DNA of 64,000 bases from Pseudoalteromonas sp. P1-25. Its GTDB lineage: Bacteria > Pseudomonadota > Gammaproteobacteria > Enterobacterales > Alteromonadaceae. This document shows, piece by piece, positions 1-9,844 of this stretch (position 1 is the first letter of the stretch; every line of letters begins with the position of its first letter). The position numbers and the translations under genes are program-made. Location of the stretch: NCBI RefSeq assembly GCF_001401805.1, contig NZ_LKDW01000016.1, positions 27,253 to 91,252 on the forward strand. The letters are read 5' to 3'. A model generated the notes under the pieces. It was given only the letters and a program-made list of their open reading frames with translations, made no database searches and had not been told where the DNA came from.

Positions 1-1368
1 GCAGCGCACAGAGATATGTATTTAGATGCCAAGGGCAATGTAATTAAAAACAAGTCAATTTATGGTATTCACGCCAGTGGCGTACCGGGGAGTGTAGCTG
101 GTATGTGGTTGGCTCACAAAAAACACGGCACCTTAAAATGGCAAACATTAGTACAGCCGGCGGTTACCTTAGCAGAGCAAGGCTTTAAGGTGCCGCCCAA
201 ATTGGCCAAAGGCGTTAAGCAATACATTGCTCATTTAGACAAGCAAAAAATAAATGTAAATTTTAAGCACTATTTTGCAGATATAAAAGCAAATCAGGTG
301 TTTAAACAACCCGAGCTAGCGGCTACTTTAAAACGAATAAGAGATAACGGCCAAGACGGATTTTATAAAGGTGAAACAGCCCGCATTATTGCCAACTTTA
401 TGCACCAGCATGGCGGTATTATTAATGAAGCAGATTTGGCTCAATACTCTGCTGTGTCGCGCACGCCTATTAAGGCTAATTGGAATGGCTATGAAGTATT
501 AACTGCTCCACCACCAAGTTCTGGTGGAATAGCTATTTTACAGTGGCTAAAAATGTTTGAGCTTAAAAAAAGCGAAATGGGGCTAGTACATAACTCTACT
601 CAATACGTACATTTACTTGCTGAAATAGGCAAACGTGTGTTTGCCGATAGAGCAGAGTACTTGGGCGATCCTGACTTTTTTGACGTACCAGTGACTGAGC
701 TTACTGATATTGATTATTTAAAAGGGCGCAGTAAAGATATTTCTTTAACCGCTATTTCCACCACCGAAAATATAAAACCTGGGCTTAAAGAAAGTGAGCA
801 AACCACACATTTTTCTATTATTGATAAAATGGGTAATGCGGTGGCCAATACCACAACAATTAATTTAAGCTTTGGTAGTGGCGTTGTGGTTGAAGGTGCG
901 GGCTTTATATTAAATGACGAAATGGATGACTTTAGCGCTAAACCTGGGGTAATGAACGCCTTTGGCGCGCTCGGTGGTAAAGCAAACGAAATTCAGCCAA
1001 AAAAGCGTATGCTTAGCTCAATGTCGCCAACCATACTGCTTAAAAACAATCGCGTTAAAATGGTTACGGGGTCGCCTGGGGGTACAACAATCATTAGCTC
1101 GGTGTATCAATCGATTTTAAATGCGGTTGAATTTAACATGAGCGCCGAGGAGATTGTTAACAGCACGCGGTTTCATCATCAGTTGTGGCCTAAAAACGTG
1201 ATCAGAGTGCATGCAGGGCTTAGTGAAAACACAAAAACTGAGCTTATAAAAATGGGCTACACACTGGATGAGCGAGGCTTTGGTGACTTGCAGGTTATTG
1301 TAAACAAAGACGGTGAGCTACAAGCTGCGTCTCAGGCTACAGGTCGCGGTGAGTCTCGCGTTTTTTAA
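1..1368 (+). CDS. ggt: Gamma-glutamyltransferase, 3' part (5' end outside window)
   Basis: Periplasmic enzyme that cleaves the gamma-glutamyl bond of glutathione. The reading frame is open from base 1 (A-A-H-R-D before the first Met at 16), so the start lies upstream and about the last 455 residues are seen. The self-cleavage and catalytic site is visible as Q-T-T-H at 799-810; in the E. coli enzyme the first Thr of TTH becomes the N-terminus of the small subunit. Further family landmarks follow in order: LNDEMDDFS, LSSMSPT, VTGSPGG and FHHQLWP. The protein should be exported and processed into two subunits, but the signal peptide is not in view. A strong hairpin terminator follows directly. 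Family assignment is very secure. Confidence 0.95.
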   Translation, partial: AAHRDMYLDAKGNVIKNKSIYGIHASGVPGSVAGMWLAHKKHGTLKWQTLVQPAVTLAEQGFKVPPKLAKGVKQYIAHLDKQKINVNFKHYFADIKANQVFKQPELAATLKRIRDNGQDGFYKGETARIIANFMHQHGGIINEADLAQYSAVSRTPIKANWNGYEVLTAPPPSSGGIAILQWLKMFELKKSEMGLVHNSTQYVHLLAEIGKRVFADRAEYLGDPDFFDVPVTELTDIDYLKGRSKDISLTAISTTENIKPGLKESEQTTHFSIIDKMGNAVANTTTINLSFGSGVVVEGAGFILNDEMDDFSAKPGVMNAFGALGGKANEIQPKKRMLSSMSPTILLKNNRVKMVTGSPGGTTIISSVYQSILNAVEFNMSAEEIVNSTRFHHQLWPKNVIRVHAGLSENTKTELIKMGYTLDERGFGDLQVIVNKDGELQAASQATGRGESRVF

Positions 1369-1377
1369 AGGCTTGGA

Positions 1378-1410
1378 GCTAACCCCTTTAAGCTAAAGGG
1401 GTTAGCCTTT
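1378..1410. terminator. Hairpin terminator between ggt and the permease
   Basis: Perfect inverted repeat: GCTAACCCCTTTA on the left and TAAAGGGGTTAGC on the right, followed by CTTT on the + strand. It lies between two convergent genes and may serve both. Confidence 0.75.
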
Positions 1411-1416
1411 AATTTA

Positions 1417-2619
1417 TCAACCAATAGCGGGTACTAATCCCAACATTTGCATAAATTGGGCGACAATAATTGCAATACCGCACAGCCCAGCAACGGCTAA
1501 ACCAACATTACCACTTCGTACTTTATACCCTGATTGCGGGCCCACCTTACGCTGCTTATAAACCATCGACACGGGTAAAAATATAGCTAGTACCACAAGG
1601 GCGATGGCTGCATAACCCAGCGCCATTATAAATCCCTGAGGGTAAAACAACGCAAACCCTAAAGGAGGAATAAAGGTAATTAGTGCGGTTTTTATTCTCT
1701 CTGATTTGGTATCGCCTTTATTAAATGCATCAGCAAAAAAATCAAATAAGCCTAAGCTAACACCTAAAAAAGAGGTGGCTAATGCTAAGTCGGCAAACAG
1801 TGTAACGGCGCTTGTTACTTGCGGATTATGCGCAATATTCGCGACACTCTCTACAAAGCCAGTTAAGCCATTACTATTGAGTAAATCACTTTGCTGCATA
1901 ATACCTTGGCTAAGCAGTTGCCAAAAAATATAAATCACTAAAGGTAAAGCAGCCCCTGCAATCATTACTTTACGCAATACTTTTGTTTCTAGCCCTACAT
2001 ACTTAACAATTGACGGAATAGAGCCATGAAAACCAAACGAGGTAAAAATAACCGGCAAGGCAGATAAAATAAGCCCTTGCTCTACGGGCATTTCAAGTAA
2101 ATGCTTACCTTGTACATGGGGCGTAAGCATATAAAACAAACTGCCTAATACTATAATTTTAATGGTAAATAATACGCGGTTGAGTTTATCTACTTTACTG
2201 GTACCTAAAGTAACCACGCTACCAATTACAGCGGCCAAAACCACAGAGGCTATTTGTGGTGCGATGTTTATGCTTAAATCACTACTAATCCGCGACTGTA
2301 ACTGTGCGCCACCACCGGCAATATAAGCTGCACACAGGGCGTAAAATAAAAATACCATCGAGAAATTAGCAATATATTGCCCACGCTTTCCTAACCAGCG
2401 TTTTGCTAAAGTGTTCAAGGTTGCATCTCTGGGAGCGTGTTGGTGGAGCTCTAGCATTAATAAAGCGGTGTAGGTCATTAGTAACCAACTGGCTATTATC
2501 AGTGCAAGTGCAGTATTAAAGCCAAGCCCAGCAGAGGCAATGGGTAACGCTAGCATACCAGCGCCTATGGTGGTGCCTGCAACAATTAACATGCTGCCTA
2601 TTGTTTTATTTTTAAGCAC
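1417..2619 (-). CDS. Aromatic amino-acid permease (TyrP/Mtr type, HAAAP family)
   Basis: Inner-membrane proton-coupled importer of tyrosine or tryptophan. The 400-residue protein is nearly all hydrophobic with about 11 membrane segments. The N-terminus (GSMLIVAGTTIGAGMLALPI) carries the G-T-x-I-G-A-G-M-L-A-L-P signature of the hydroxy/aromatic amino acid permease family, and the length matches TyrP and Mtr (about 400-415 residues). Which aromatic amino acid it prefers cannot be read from sequence. It is convergent with ggt and sits alone, with about 130 bp of spacer before motY on the same strand. The only Met near the family's usual N-terminus was taken as the start. Confidence 0.85.
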   Translation of the reverse strand: MLKNKTIGSMLIVAGTTIGAGMLALPIASAGLGFNTALALIIASWLLMTYTALLMLELHQHAPRDATLNTLAKRWLGKRGQYIANFSMVFLFYALCAAYIAGGGAQLQSRISSDLSINIAPQIASVVLAAVIGSVVTLGTSKVDKLNRVLFTIKIIVLGSLFYMLTPHVQGKHLLEMPVEQGLILSALPVIFTSFGFHGSIPSIVKYVGLETKVLRKVMIAGAALPLVIYIFWQLLSQGIMQQSDLLNSNGLTGFVESVANIAHNPQVTSAVTLFADLALATSFLGVSLGLFDFFADAFNKGDTKSERIKTALITFIPPLGFALFYPQGFIMALGYAAIALVVLAIFLPVSMVYKQRKVGPQSGYKVRSGNVGLAVAGLCGIAIIVAQFMQMLGLVPAIG

Positions 2620-2695
2620 TTAACTATCCTAAAATGTGTGAGAGGCACTCAAGATATAACTAGTTACTTAAAACATAAATAGTTTTGTAATAAAT

Positions 2696-2743
2696 GCGCG
2701 TAAATAATAATGTAACCATGAATTTACAGCTGTATTTACGCGC
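2696..2743. other. Long inverted repeat downstream of motY
   Basis: GCGCGTAAATA at 2696-2706 and TATTTACGCGC at 2733-2743 pair over 11 bp around a 26-base loop, just past the motY stop codon. It could stop motY transcription, but no T-run follows on the minus strand, so its role is uncertain. Confidence 0.35.
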
Positions 2744-2752
2744 TTAAAGTAG

Positions 2753-3631
2753 TTACATTTTCGCTATTTGAATAATTAAGCGGCGGTTTTTATTTCGGCC
2801 TAAAATATTTTCATTGGTATCAACAAAGCGTTTTTCACCAAGGCCTGTGGTTTGTACTTTGTTTTCATCAACACCTAAGCTGACCATATAGTCTTTTATC
2901 GCATTGGCACGCTTACGCGATAAGTCTAAGTTATTCCAGCGGCCACCGTAACTATCGGTATACGAATCAATACTGATAGATTCAATACTCGTGTCATTTT
3001 TTAAATACTCAGCAATTTTATCTAAGCGCTTTTGTGACTCTTTAGTGAGCTTGCTGCTATTTGATTGGTAGTTCATTACGGTAAATGAAATATCCTCAAA
3101 ACTGTACGGTAAAAGCTCATCTCGGCACTGCAAAAATGCCCAATAGGCTTGTTTAAAATTAACGCTTGAAATACCAACGGCAATTTTGTCGGCACTATTT
3201 TGCCAGTCTTGGTAGTAAAAGGTAGGATGAAACCCTTTTTCAAGTTCGCTCAGCATTTCCCATGCGGTTTTATTACCAAGCTCACCATCAAACTTTTTAA
3301 GTAACTTCATAGAAGTTATATCACGCGTGGGCAAGCCTGCTCGCCATGCTGGTGGCACCGCCTTTAAACCTGCTATATCATAATTTTCCGGACGCACAAC
3401 CATATCTAAATTAAAAGTTAAATTTTTATTTTTACTTGCCGATGCCTTAAAAATAGCCTCGCCATAGTAGGGCACTTCGTGGTTTAGCTGGCACTGTAAG
3501 CGTGTTGTTTTTATAACTTCCCAGTTAGAGTTATCTTGATTTGCGCTGTATTGACGCATAGCCGCTTGCGATGAATAGCTCATCAGGACGGTGCCAAGGC
3601 TTACGCTAATAAAAAACAACTTACACTTCAT
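2753..3631 (-). CDS. motY: MotY-like T-ring protein of the sodium-driven flagellar motor
   Basis: Periplasmic protein that binds peptidoglycan and helps anchor the PomAB/MotAB stator around the polar flagellum in Vibrio and relatives. It is 292 residues, matching Vibrio MotY (about 293). Residues 1-23 form a signal peptide ending near SSQAA. The N-terminal half matches the MotY-N domain and the C-terminal half (about 170-292) is an OmpA-like peptidoglycan-binding domain with the NLDLSRKRANAI segment and a C-terminal GRNKNRRLIIQI. It is divergent from rnt, the order also known from Vibrio, which supports the call. It implies a sodium-driven polar flagellum in the host. A lone OmpA-family lipoprotein is the main alternative, but there is no lipobox. 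Confidence 0.85.
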   Translation of the reverse strand: MKCKLFFISVSLGTVLMSYSSQAAMRQYSANQDNSNWEVIKTTRLQCQLNHEVPYYGEAIFKASASKNKNLTFNLDMVVRPENYDIAGLKAVPPAWRAGLPTRDITSMKLLKKFDGELGNKTAWEMLSELEKGFHPTFYYQDWQNSADKIAVGISSVNFKQAYWAFLQCRDELLPYSFEDISFTVMNYQSNSSKLTKESQKRLDKIAEYLKNDTSIESISIDSYTDSYGGRWNNLDLSRKRANAIKDYMVSLGVDENKVQTTGLGEKRFVDTNENILGRNKNRRLIIQIAKM

Positions 3632-3832
3632 AAAACGCTCCAGTTAATCTACTAAGCCAATATTTTGGCGTGCTACAAAAGCTAGGCTCAATTAATAGCC
3701 AATACGGGTAGCAGTTATTAGAAAGCAAATAGCATGCCTACAATATATTCATTAAAAAAATTATAAAGCCCTAGCCGAGTCGCCCTCAATTTTGACATAA
3801 TAGTGAGCTTATCCTCACAAACCAAGAAGACT

Positions 3833-4525
3833 ATGGCAAATACTGAGCAAACACTTTTCGCACAACGCTTTCGCGGCTTTTTTCCTGTTGTAATCGACGT
3901 TGAAACCGCCGGCTTTAATAAAGAAACCGACGCCTTACTTGAAATTGCCGTATCCATTTTAAAAATGGATGACCAAGGGTTACTCAGCATAGATCATACC
4001 GTTCATTTTCATGTAGAGCCTTTTGAAGGTGCTAATATAGAACAAGCTGCCATTGAATTTAACGGCATAGACCCGTTTAGTCCACTGCGTGGCGCTGTAC
4101 CTGAAGAAGAAGCAATAAAAGAAATTTGTAAAGCAGTACGTAAAGCGCAAAAAGCCGCCGGGTGTCAACGCTCAGTTGTAGTGGCACATAATGCTGCCTT
4201 TGATCATGGTTTTTTAAATGCAGCCATTGAGCGTAACAATATTAAGCGTACGCCATTTCATCCATTTGTAAGCTTTGACACAACCTCGCTTGCAGGATTA
4301 GCGTTAGGCCAAACGGTACTGGCTAAAGCATGTAGAGCCGCGGGCATTGAGTTTGATAACAGCCAAGCACACTCTGCACTTTACGATACAGAGCGCACAG
4401 CAGAGCTGTATTGTTTAATAGTAAATCGTTGGCAAGAATTAGGGGGCTGGCCGTTAGCGCCACTACCTGAAAGTGACGCTCAAGAAACTGAAAACACTCA
4501 AGAGGATACTAAAACGACTGAGTGA
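3833..4525 (+). CDS. rnt: Ribonuclease T
   Basis: Homodimeric 3'-5' exoribonuclease of the DEDDh family that trims the CCA-adjacent end of tRNA and other stable RNAs. It is 230 residues from the ATG at 3833. Motif ExoI is at residues 20-27 (VIDVETAG, acidic D22 and E24); later come AFDH and the [11 protein letters not shown] segment holding the catalytic His and last Asp. A longer frame opens at a GTG at 3803, but homology to E. coli RNase T begins at the ATG, so the shorter start was chosen. It overlaps the 3' end of the convergent FapA-like gene by 17 bp. Near-certain. Confidence 0.95.
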   Translation: MANTEQTLFAQRFRGFFPVVIDVETAGFNKETDALLEIAVSILKMDDQGLLSIDHTVHFHVEPFEGANIEQAAIEFNGIDPFSPLRGAVPEEEAIKEICKAVRKAQKAAGCQRSVVVAHNAAFDHGFLNAAIERNNIKRTPFHPFVSFDTTSLAGLALGQTVLAKACRAAGIEFDNSQAHSALYDTERTAELYCLIVNRWQELGGWPLAPLPESDAQETENTQEDTKTTE

Positions 4526-6134
4526 TTTTCCCCTCAGACAGTTTTACCAAGTGGGGTGGGTAAATACGCGAAAACTGTTTTGTGTCTTTTGCTATTTTAA
4601 GCTCCACACCTGGGTGCATTATTTCATTAATTTTTAAGCGGCTAGTGGCTAATAGCTGAGAAATTTTTTGCTTCACCAATCTTTTTTGACGTTGTACGTG
4701 CATAGCACGCGTTTTTATATGCTGCTCATTAGCGGCAATTTTATCTAACAGCTGTTGTCGTTGAGCTGCAACAGGAATTTTTATCGCTTTTTCTTTAGCT
4801 TGATTAAGCGCCGATGTTTTACTTGCTAACACCTTTTCAAAATCAATTATCTGAGACTGCTTTGAGCGCAGTTCATGCCAGTTTTGAGCTAAAAACACGC
4901 GTGTTTTAGTGCCTGCAGGTGCACCTAGTTCCCCTGTTTCAATACGCATAGCATCAAGAATATTACCCCCAATTATTTTTCCGCGCGGGTTACCTGCTTT
5001 ACCTACCCGTATTAAGCGCCTTGCACTTAAATTACAATGCAAGGCCTGGCGCTCTATAAACAAATCCTGTGCACTTTTAATATTACAGTACTGGGCATAG
5101 CCAATAGAAATGGTACGCTTAGCTGAAATTTCACAAGTAAATGCTTCTTCATTTTCACGCTTGCGCCCAATAGCGCCGAGCATAATAGTGACCGCGCTTT
5201 GGCTTTCAATCGTGCCTGATTCAACAAACCCTAATACAGTAATATCGCCATTGGCTTTGACCCGCATACCGTCTTTTACATCACCAGAGATAATTACGCT
5301 GCCATCAAAATCAACATGGCCTGTGCTTACATCTACATTATGAAAGCATAAAACGTCGTCCACCCGCATGCCTCTGGGTAGTGCAACAGGCACGCCCTTA
5401 CAATCGGCAATGAGCATGTTTGGGTTGTTAGGGTCTATTTTTGTGCCTTCAAAGGGCTGTAATTCATGCTCTTTACCTGGCGTGGCCCTAATTAGGTCGC
5501 CAAAAACCGTATAGCCATCCTCCCCGGGTGTAGCAGCTACACGCTGCATTAAAGGAGTGCCGGGTTTTACGGTAATAATGGCGCCAAGGTCTTTCATATC
5601 CACCTTGCCACCTTCTTTTGCTTGAGGGCTAAGTACGCGGTCTTGCGCAGTAGAGCAAAGGCGAACAAACCTCGCATCACTGCCTTCTTTGGGGTTTCGG
5701 CCATGGGCCACAATAGCGCTATATGCTGTACCTGCAGGGTGAGAAAATTGCTGTCCTAAAAACGTATCAAGTGCACGAGGGCTAATCCCTTTTTTCACAC
5801 CAGCTTCAGCCAGCGCGGCTTGAGCGGCTTCCATAGAAAGTAAAGCACCGCCTCTGGCCGTGGTAAGTGTTGCCTCAGCAACCATGTTTTTTTCATCAAC
5901 ATTAATAACAAGGCTCGCGTCCGTTGCTTTGGCAATTACTAATGACTCTTGCTGATAATTTTTACTTGGTGAAAATAACTTACCAATATTGCCAGAGAGC
6001 ACTTCAAACTCGCAATAATCCGACTGCTCAAGTAGCTCAATAAGCTGAGCGCTTGTTACCGGAAATCCATTATCAATAGGGTGCGCAGATAACGCCAGCT
6101 CACCCGTTTGTTCATTAAATAAAAAAACCGACAT
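4509..6134 (-). CDS. FapA-family (DUF342) polymer-binding-like protein
   Basis: A 541-residue cytoplasmic protein of the FapA/DUF342 family. The middle third (about 185-400) consists of short glycine-rich beta repeats such as [20 protein letters not shown] and [10 protein letters not shown], typical of the right-handed beta-helix of this family. The C-terminal part (about 410-500) is predicted coiled coil. Family members have been linked to flagellar placement and motility in Vibrio and to polymer binding in Bacillus, but no enzymatic role is established. It is convergent with rnt, overlapping by 17 bp. Family call is firm; function is open. Confidence 0.75.
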   Translation of the reverse strand: MSVFLFNEQTGELALSAHPIDNGFPVTSAQLIELLEQSDYCEFEVLSGNIGKLFSPSKNYQQESLVIAKATDASLVINVDEKNMVAEATLTTARGGALLSMEAAQAALAEAGVKKGISPRALDTFLGQQFSHPAGTAYSAIVAHGRNPKEGSDARFVRLCSTAQDRVLSPQAKEGGKVDMKDLGAIITVKPGTPLMQRVAATPGEDGYTVFGDLIRATPGKEHELQPFEGTKIDPNNPNMLIADCKGVPVALPRGMRVDDVLCFHNVDVSTGHVDFDGSVIISGDVKDGMRVKANGDITVLGFVESGTIESQSAVTIMLGAIGRKRENEEAFTCEISAKRTISIGYAQYCNIKSAQDLFIERQALHCNLSARRLIRVGKAGNPRGKIIGGNILDAMRIETGELGAPAGTKTRVFLAQNWHELRSKQSQIIDFEKVLASKTSALNQAKEKAIKIPVAAQRQQLLDKIAANEQHIKTRAMHVQRQKRLVKQKISQLLATSRLKINEIMHPGVELKIAKDTKQFSRIYPPHLVKLSEGKITQSF

Positions 6135-6341
6135 TTATAAATTCCCTACGATTATGCCTGTTATTATGATTATTACTTTCACTACAAAAACTTAAGCCTC
6201 TGCGTAAAAATTAACTCCTTATTTGAGCACAACTTGAACGGTATGTTAAGTAAATGTTCAGTATTTGTTTGCTTTTTTGCAAACTTGTGCTTATTAACTG
6301 TTCACTTGATTCTGTAGGCTAAAATAAAAGTGTCACACCCC

Positions 6342-6371
6342 TTGAGTATCAGACGTTTACTCAGTTATACT
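6342..6371 (+). promoter_or_regulatory. Predicted sigma-70 promoter of ssrA
   Basis: A TTGAGT hexamer at 6342-6347 and TATACT at 6366-6371 are separated by 18 bases. They place a start near 6378, about 22 bases before the mature tmRNA 5' end, which fits a short leader removed by RNase P. The 265 bases from 6135 to 6399 contain no other gene. Confidence 0.6.
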
Positions 6372-6399
6372 GCCCTCACTGAAAGAAATTCATATTTCA

Positions 6400-6756
6400 G
6401 GGGCTGATTAGGATTCGACGGAATTCAAGAAGCCTGAGGTGCATGTCGAGGTGCGGTTTGCCTCGTAAAAAAGCCGCAATTTAAAGTAATCGCAAACGAC
6501 GATAACTACTCTCTAGCAGCTTAGGCTGGCTAGCGCTCCTTCCATGTATTCTTGTGGACTGGTTTTTGGAGTGTCACCCTAACACCTGATCGCGACGGAA
6601 ACCCTGGCCGGGGTTGAAGCGTTAAAACTAAGCGGCCTCGCCTTTATCTACCGTGTTTGTCCGGGATTTAAAGGTTAATTAAATGACAATACTAAACATG
6701 TAGTACCGACGGTCGAGGCTTTTCGGACGGGGGTTCAAATCCCCCCAGCTCCACCA
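6400..6756 (+). ncRNA. ssrA: tmRNA (transfer-messenger RNA)
   Basis: Rescues stalled ribosomes and tags the unfinished protein for proteolysis. The 5' end (GGGGCTGATTAGGATTCGAC) and the 3' TPsiC arm plus acceptor ending in CCA at 6754-6756 form the tRNA-like domain. The tag reading frame starts with the resume codon GCA at 6492 and reads ANDDNYSLAA, stopping with TAG at 6522-6524. Its length of 357 bases is normal. The final 29 bases are the attachment site of an integrated island, and an identical copy lies at 37211-37239. Certain. Confidence 0.98.
6728..6756 (+). other. attL core of island 1 (3' end of ssrA)
   Basis: These 29 bases, from the T arm to the terminal CCA of ssrA, are identical to 37211-37239. 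The bases just outside differ on both sides, so the direct repeat has sharp edges, as expected for a tyrosine-recombinase crossover site within a tRNA-like gene. Confidence 0.9.
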
Positions 6757-6760
6757 CTTT

Positions 6761-6802
6761 AAAACCGCTGAAAGCTAGTAAATACGTAGCTTTCAGCGGT
6801 TT
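6761..6802 (+). terminator. Terminator of ssrA, carried on the island side of att
   Basis: AAAACCGCTGAAAGCTA at 6761-6777 pairs with TAGCTTTCAGCGGTTTT, and the right arm runs into TTTTTT. It lies immediately after attL, so it belongs to the inserted element rather than to the original chromosome. Confidence 0.8.
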
Positions 6803-6806
6803 TTTC

Positions 6807-7655
6807 ACATCTACAACCCTCTATAACACTCTACAAAATACACAAGCTCTACACACCAGTAAATACGGGCTGTTTGGCTTAATTGTATATTTTATGTTTT
6901 CAGTGCTTTTTCACAAAAATACACAAAATATACACACAGTTTTTGTGTGATAAACCATTAAATAATTTTATATAACAGCCTTTTATTAGGAGTAGGTAGC
7001 ACCACTTTAGATAGAATTTCGTACGAGCTAATAGATGGAGGTTTATTGATTGCCACCTCGTCATTAATTTTGATAAGGGTGAGTTTTTGAAAATACTTAA
7101 AGTAATTAGGCTAAGAATTTAAAACTCTAATTAATAAAGTAGTTAATTTCAAAACCCAAAATTTATCGCTTATAAAGCTTCTTATAATTAAACATTATTA
7201 AGATTTGTACAGGAAAGCCATCTCAGCTCACAATTGTTAAGAAGAGAGCAGTTTAAAAAACCTTTACCATGCTTTGAGTGAGATTTTAGCTGCAGCTTAG
7301 TAGCTCTTGATGCCACTAAAGCGAACTTCTGCTTGGAGCGATAACCGGACATTGAGGTTGGCTAAATATCATCGTTAATTGATTCGTTAGACTGCTCTTT
7401 GCGCATATATTCACGAAAATGAGCGCTGCGCGTATGTTAGTTCATTTAACTTTACCTAAAAAATTTAGAAAACTTACTGATAGTAATGCCTTAGTTAATT
7501 TGTTAAAACTATACAAATAGATAAATGAGCGTTAAGTCGGCAGAAATATGCGCGATGAGCGCACTATTAAATTGTTGAACTAAGCCGCTACGCGGAGATC
7601 CTATTCTGACCATTTGAGCCACACTTACCTTGGGGTTATCCCATATTTGGAGGTA
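6807..7655. other. Non-coding left end of island 1 with possible integrase arm sites
   Basis: No credible gene is seen in these 850 bases. Near 6836-6950 the motif TACACA recurs several times in A-rich context (for example AAAATACACAAGCTC and AAAATATACACACAG). The same motif recurs beside the other end of the island (near 37157-37175), so these may be integrase arm-type or excisionase sites. The stretch from about 7200 looks like degenerate intergenic sequence, with a GAAC tetranucleotide at 7577-7580 that could mark the left edge of the IS91-like element. Confidence 0.4.
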
Positions 7656-7659
7656 AGTC

Positions 7660-8493
7660 ATGAATACACTCATTGAACAAGTCAAAACTGAAATAGCCTA
7701 CCGTGGTTATTCGCAAAGTACATGTAAAAGTTACTGCGAGCATTTACTTAAACTCAGCCATTATTTTAATAAACCACTCGATTTAATTACTGATGATGAG
7801 CTGAATATCTTTTTTAAAGATCCCGCTATTCGCAAGCTCTCCAGAGCGAGTCAAAAAATACAAATAAACAGCATTTGGTTTTTGTTTAAGAATATTTTAC
7901 ACCGGCCATTGAACTTAGATATCGCATTGCCAAAAGCGAAGTCGCGCGCACCCACCTATTTATCACGTGATGATATTCGACGACTTATAGAGAGTTGCAC
8001 GGATATGCGCTTAAAAACATTAATAGTAGTGTGTTATGGATGTGGTTTGCGTATTGGCGAACTGCTGCGCATCAAAGTGCAAGACATCGATGGGCAGCGT
8101 AAAACCATTTTAATTGAACAGGGTAAAGGAGATAAGTCACGCTATGTTGTTGTATCAGATAGCGTGCTAAATCAATTACGTTGCTATTGGAAAATGTATC
8201 ACCCAACGGGCTGGATGTTTTATTCACGATGGTTAATGGATAAACCCATGTCCCCCTCAAGCTTCAGAAAGGCATTGAAAAAACATTCACTGGCATGTGG
8301 TTTAGCGCACTGTAATCCTCATGCTTTACGCCATGCTTATACAACACATCAACTTGAATCAGGTATGCCACTTCATCAACTGCAACATCAGCTCGGCCAT
8401 AGTGATATTAAAACCACGCAAAGTTACTTACACTGGTTACCTGAATTAGGTCATGGTGGCATTGATTTACTTGCGAGCTGGGGTAAACAATGA
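7660..8493 (+). CDS. Tyrosine recombinase associated with IS91-type element
   Basis: A 277-residue phage-integrase-family protein. The N-terminal SAM-like DNA-binding domain (about 1-95) has the AYRGYSQSTCKSYCEHLLK segment. The catalytic domain carries the box I arginine in GCGLRIGELLRIKVQDID, a HALRHAYTTH motif, LGHSDIKTTQSYLHW for box II, and the nucleophile Tyr in SYLHW. A good Shine-Dalgarno (GGAGGT) precedes the ATG. Its stop overlaps the start of the transposase (ATGA at 8490-8493), so the two are translated together. Such recombinase plus HUH-transposase pairs are known in one group of IS91 relatives. It is unlikely to be the integrase of the island because it travels with the transposase. 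Confidence 0.85.
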   Translation: MNTLIEQVKTEIAYRGYSQSTCKSYCEHLLKLSHYFNKPLDLITDDELNIFFKDPAIRKLSRASQKIQINSIWFLFKNILHRPLNLDIALPKAKSRAPTYLSRDDIRRLIESCTDMRLKTLIVVCYGCGLRIGELLRIKVQDIDGQRKTILIEQGKGDKSRYVVVSDSVLNQLRCYWKMYHPTGWMFYSRWLMDKPMSPSSFRKALKKHSLACGLAHCNPHALRHAYTTHQLESGMPLHQLQHQLGHSDIKTTQSYLHWLPELGHGGIDLLASWGKQ

Positions 8494-9581
8494 GCGCTTT
8501 ACACCTCGCTGATATTTTAAACTCGAATCTTGAGAATTATCGCCAGCATCATACGATGAGCTATCAACAACTGCGTGTCTGTCAGCATCTTCAATCATGC
8601 AGAACAGGTCAGCTCGGTTATCAAGCGTGGCAATGTGATAACTGTGGTGAAGTACAACAAATTGGATGTAGCTGTCGAGATCGGCATTGCCCACGTTGCC
8701 AAGGCATGGCTACGGCTAAATGGGTGCAAAGACAACAAGAGGATTTATTATCGTGTCGCTATTTCCACCTTGTTTTTACGCTCCCCCATGAGTTGAATAT
8801 CATTGCGCACTACAACCCAAACGCGTTGTATCACTGTTTATTTAAAGCCGCATGGCAAACGCTGTGTAAATTTGCGAAACGAAAGAGGCATGGCCAGTTA
8901 GGCATGACAAGCGTACTGCATACGTGGGGGCAGAACTTAAGTCAGCATATTCACCTGCATTGCTTGATACCCGCAGGCGCGCTTGATAAAGCGCACTGGC
9001 ATGAAATAGAAAAAGGCTATTTATACCCCGTTAAAGCATTATCAACAGTGTTTAGAGGGAAAATGCTCGCGGCGCTCAATGAATGCGATAGTTCATTCGC
9101 GAAGGTAAGCACACCAACCAAATGGTGCGTGTATAGCAAAGCCTGTTTAACGTACAGTGAAAAGCTAGTTAGTTACCTTGCTCGTTATACCCGAAAAGGC
9201 GTGATGTCAGAATCGCGATTAGTGTCAGCGACTGAAGAAACAGTGAGCTTTAAATACCGCGATTATGCAGATAACAACCGCGATAAAGTCATGACTCTGA
9301 GTTGTGATGAATTTTTACGGCGCTACTTACAACATGTATTACCCAAAGGGTTTATGCGCATTCGCCACTATGGCTTTTTAGCTAATGCGTGTCGCAAGCG
9401 AAAGTTAGGGTTAATAAAGGCTCAAGTATCAGCAACCCCATGCAAAGCGGTCAAGCCGAAGGTAGAGCAAGAACGATTAATACCCCATTGGTCTTGCCAG
9501 TCATGCAAGACGGGTACCTTACGATTTATTGGTGTGATGAATTTAGATGAGGCGATAAATAAAATAGCGCGAACGAGTTAG
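8490..9581 (+). CDS. tnpA: IS91-family HUH transposase
   Basis: A 363-residue rolling-circle transposase. The N-terminal zinc-binding domain shows the cysteine pairs CDNCGE and CRDRHCPRCQ (about residues 48-70). The HUH metal-binding motif is in QHIHLHCLIPAG (about 151-162), and the candidate nucleophile Tyr is in LVSYLARYTRKG (about 226-237). The start overlaps the upstream recombinase stop by four bases. The protein appears full length, so the element could be active. The family call is secure. Confidence 0.9.
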   Translation: MSALHLADILNSNLENYRQHHTMSYQQLRVCQHLQSCRTGQLGYQAWQCDNCGEVQQIGCSCRDRHCPRCQGMATAKWVQRQQEDLLSCRYFHLVFTLPHELNIIAHYNPNALYHCLFKAAWQTLCKFAKRKRHGQLGMTSVLHTWGQNLSQHIHLHCLIPAGALDKAHWHEIEKGYLYPVKALSTVFRGKMLAALNECDSSFAKVSTPTKWCVYSKACLTYSEKLVSYLARYTRKGVMSESRLVSATEETVSFKYRDYADNNRDKVMTLSCDEFLRRYLQHVLPKGFMRIRHYGFLANACRKRKLGLIKAQVSATPCKAVKPKVEQERLIPHWSCQSCKTGTLRFIGVMNLDEAINKIARTS

Positions 9582-9844
9582 CAGCCTTGCTTGCTGCATC
9601 AAATCAATAAGTTAACCTGCTTAATTGCTCAGGCTAATAGCGACTGTGCGAGCGAAAAATATCCTTGCTTAACGGTTAAACATTCGGTTTAATGAATAGA
9701 TAATAAACGCTGAGCAATGCAGGGAAAGCTTAAATTATAATAGGTAAGCTTATTAAATTAGCTGATTTAGCTAGAGCCTCTAAAAAGCAAATTCCCATAG
9801 CATAAACAACACCAACTCTGACACACCGAGCAGGTAGCGCCTCA
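9582..9844. other. Non-coding spacer after the transposase
   Basis: No gene is supported in this stretch. It should contain the right end of the IS91-like element. Short palindromes are present, but no tetranucleotide target can be singled out. Confidence 0.35.

Larger units (their letters stand above)
7578..9610 (+). mobile_element. IS91-family-like element with a partner tyrosine recombinase (ends approximate)
   Basis: Two translationally coupled genes, a tyrosine recombinase and an IS91-type HUH transposase, form one transposable unit. IS91-group elements move by rolling-circle transposition next to a GAAC or CAAG tetranucleotide and make no target duplication, so the ends cannot be found from direct repeats. 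A GAAC at 7577-7580 followed by a small palindrome (CCGC-TAC-GCGG, 7585-7595) is a candidate left edge. A GCAGC/GCTGC hairpin just after the transposase stop near 9581-9600 is a candidate right-end structure. Both edges are guesses; the coding content is firm. Confidence 0.6.

Noticed and set aside
3803..3832. Upstream GTG extension of rnt
   Set aside because: The family homology starts at the ATG at 3833; the extension adds only unrelated residues.
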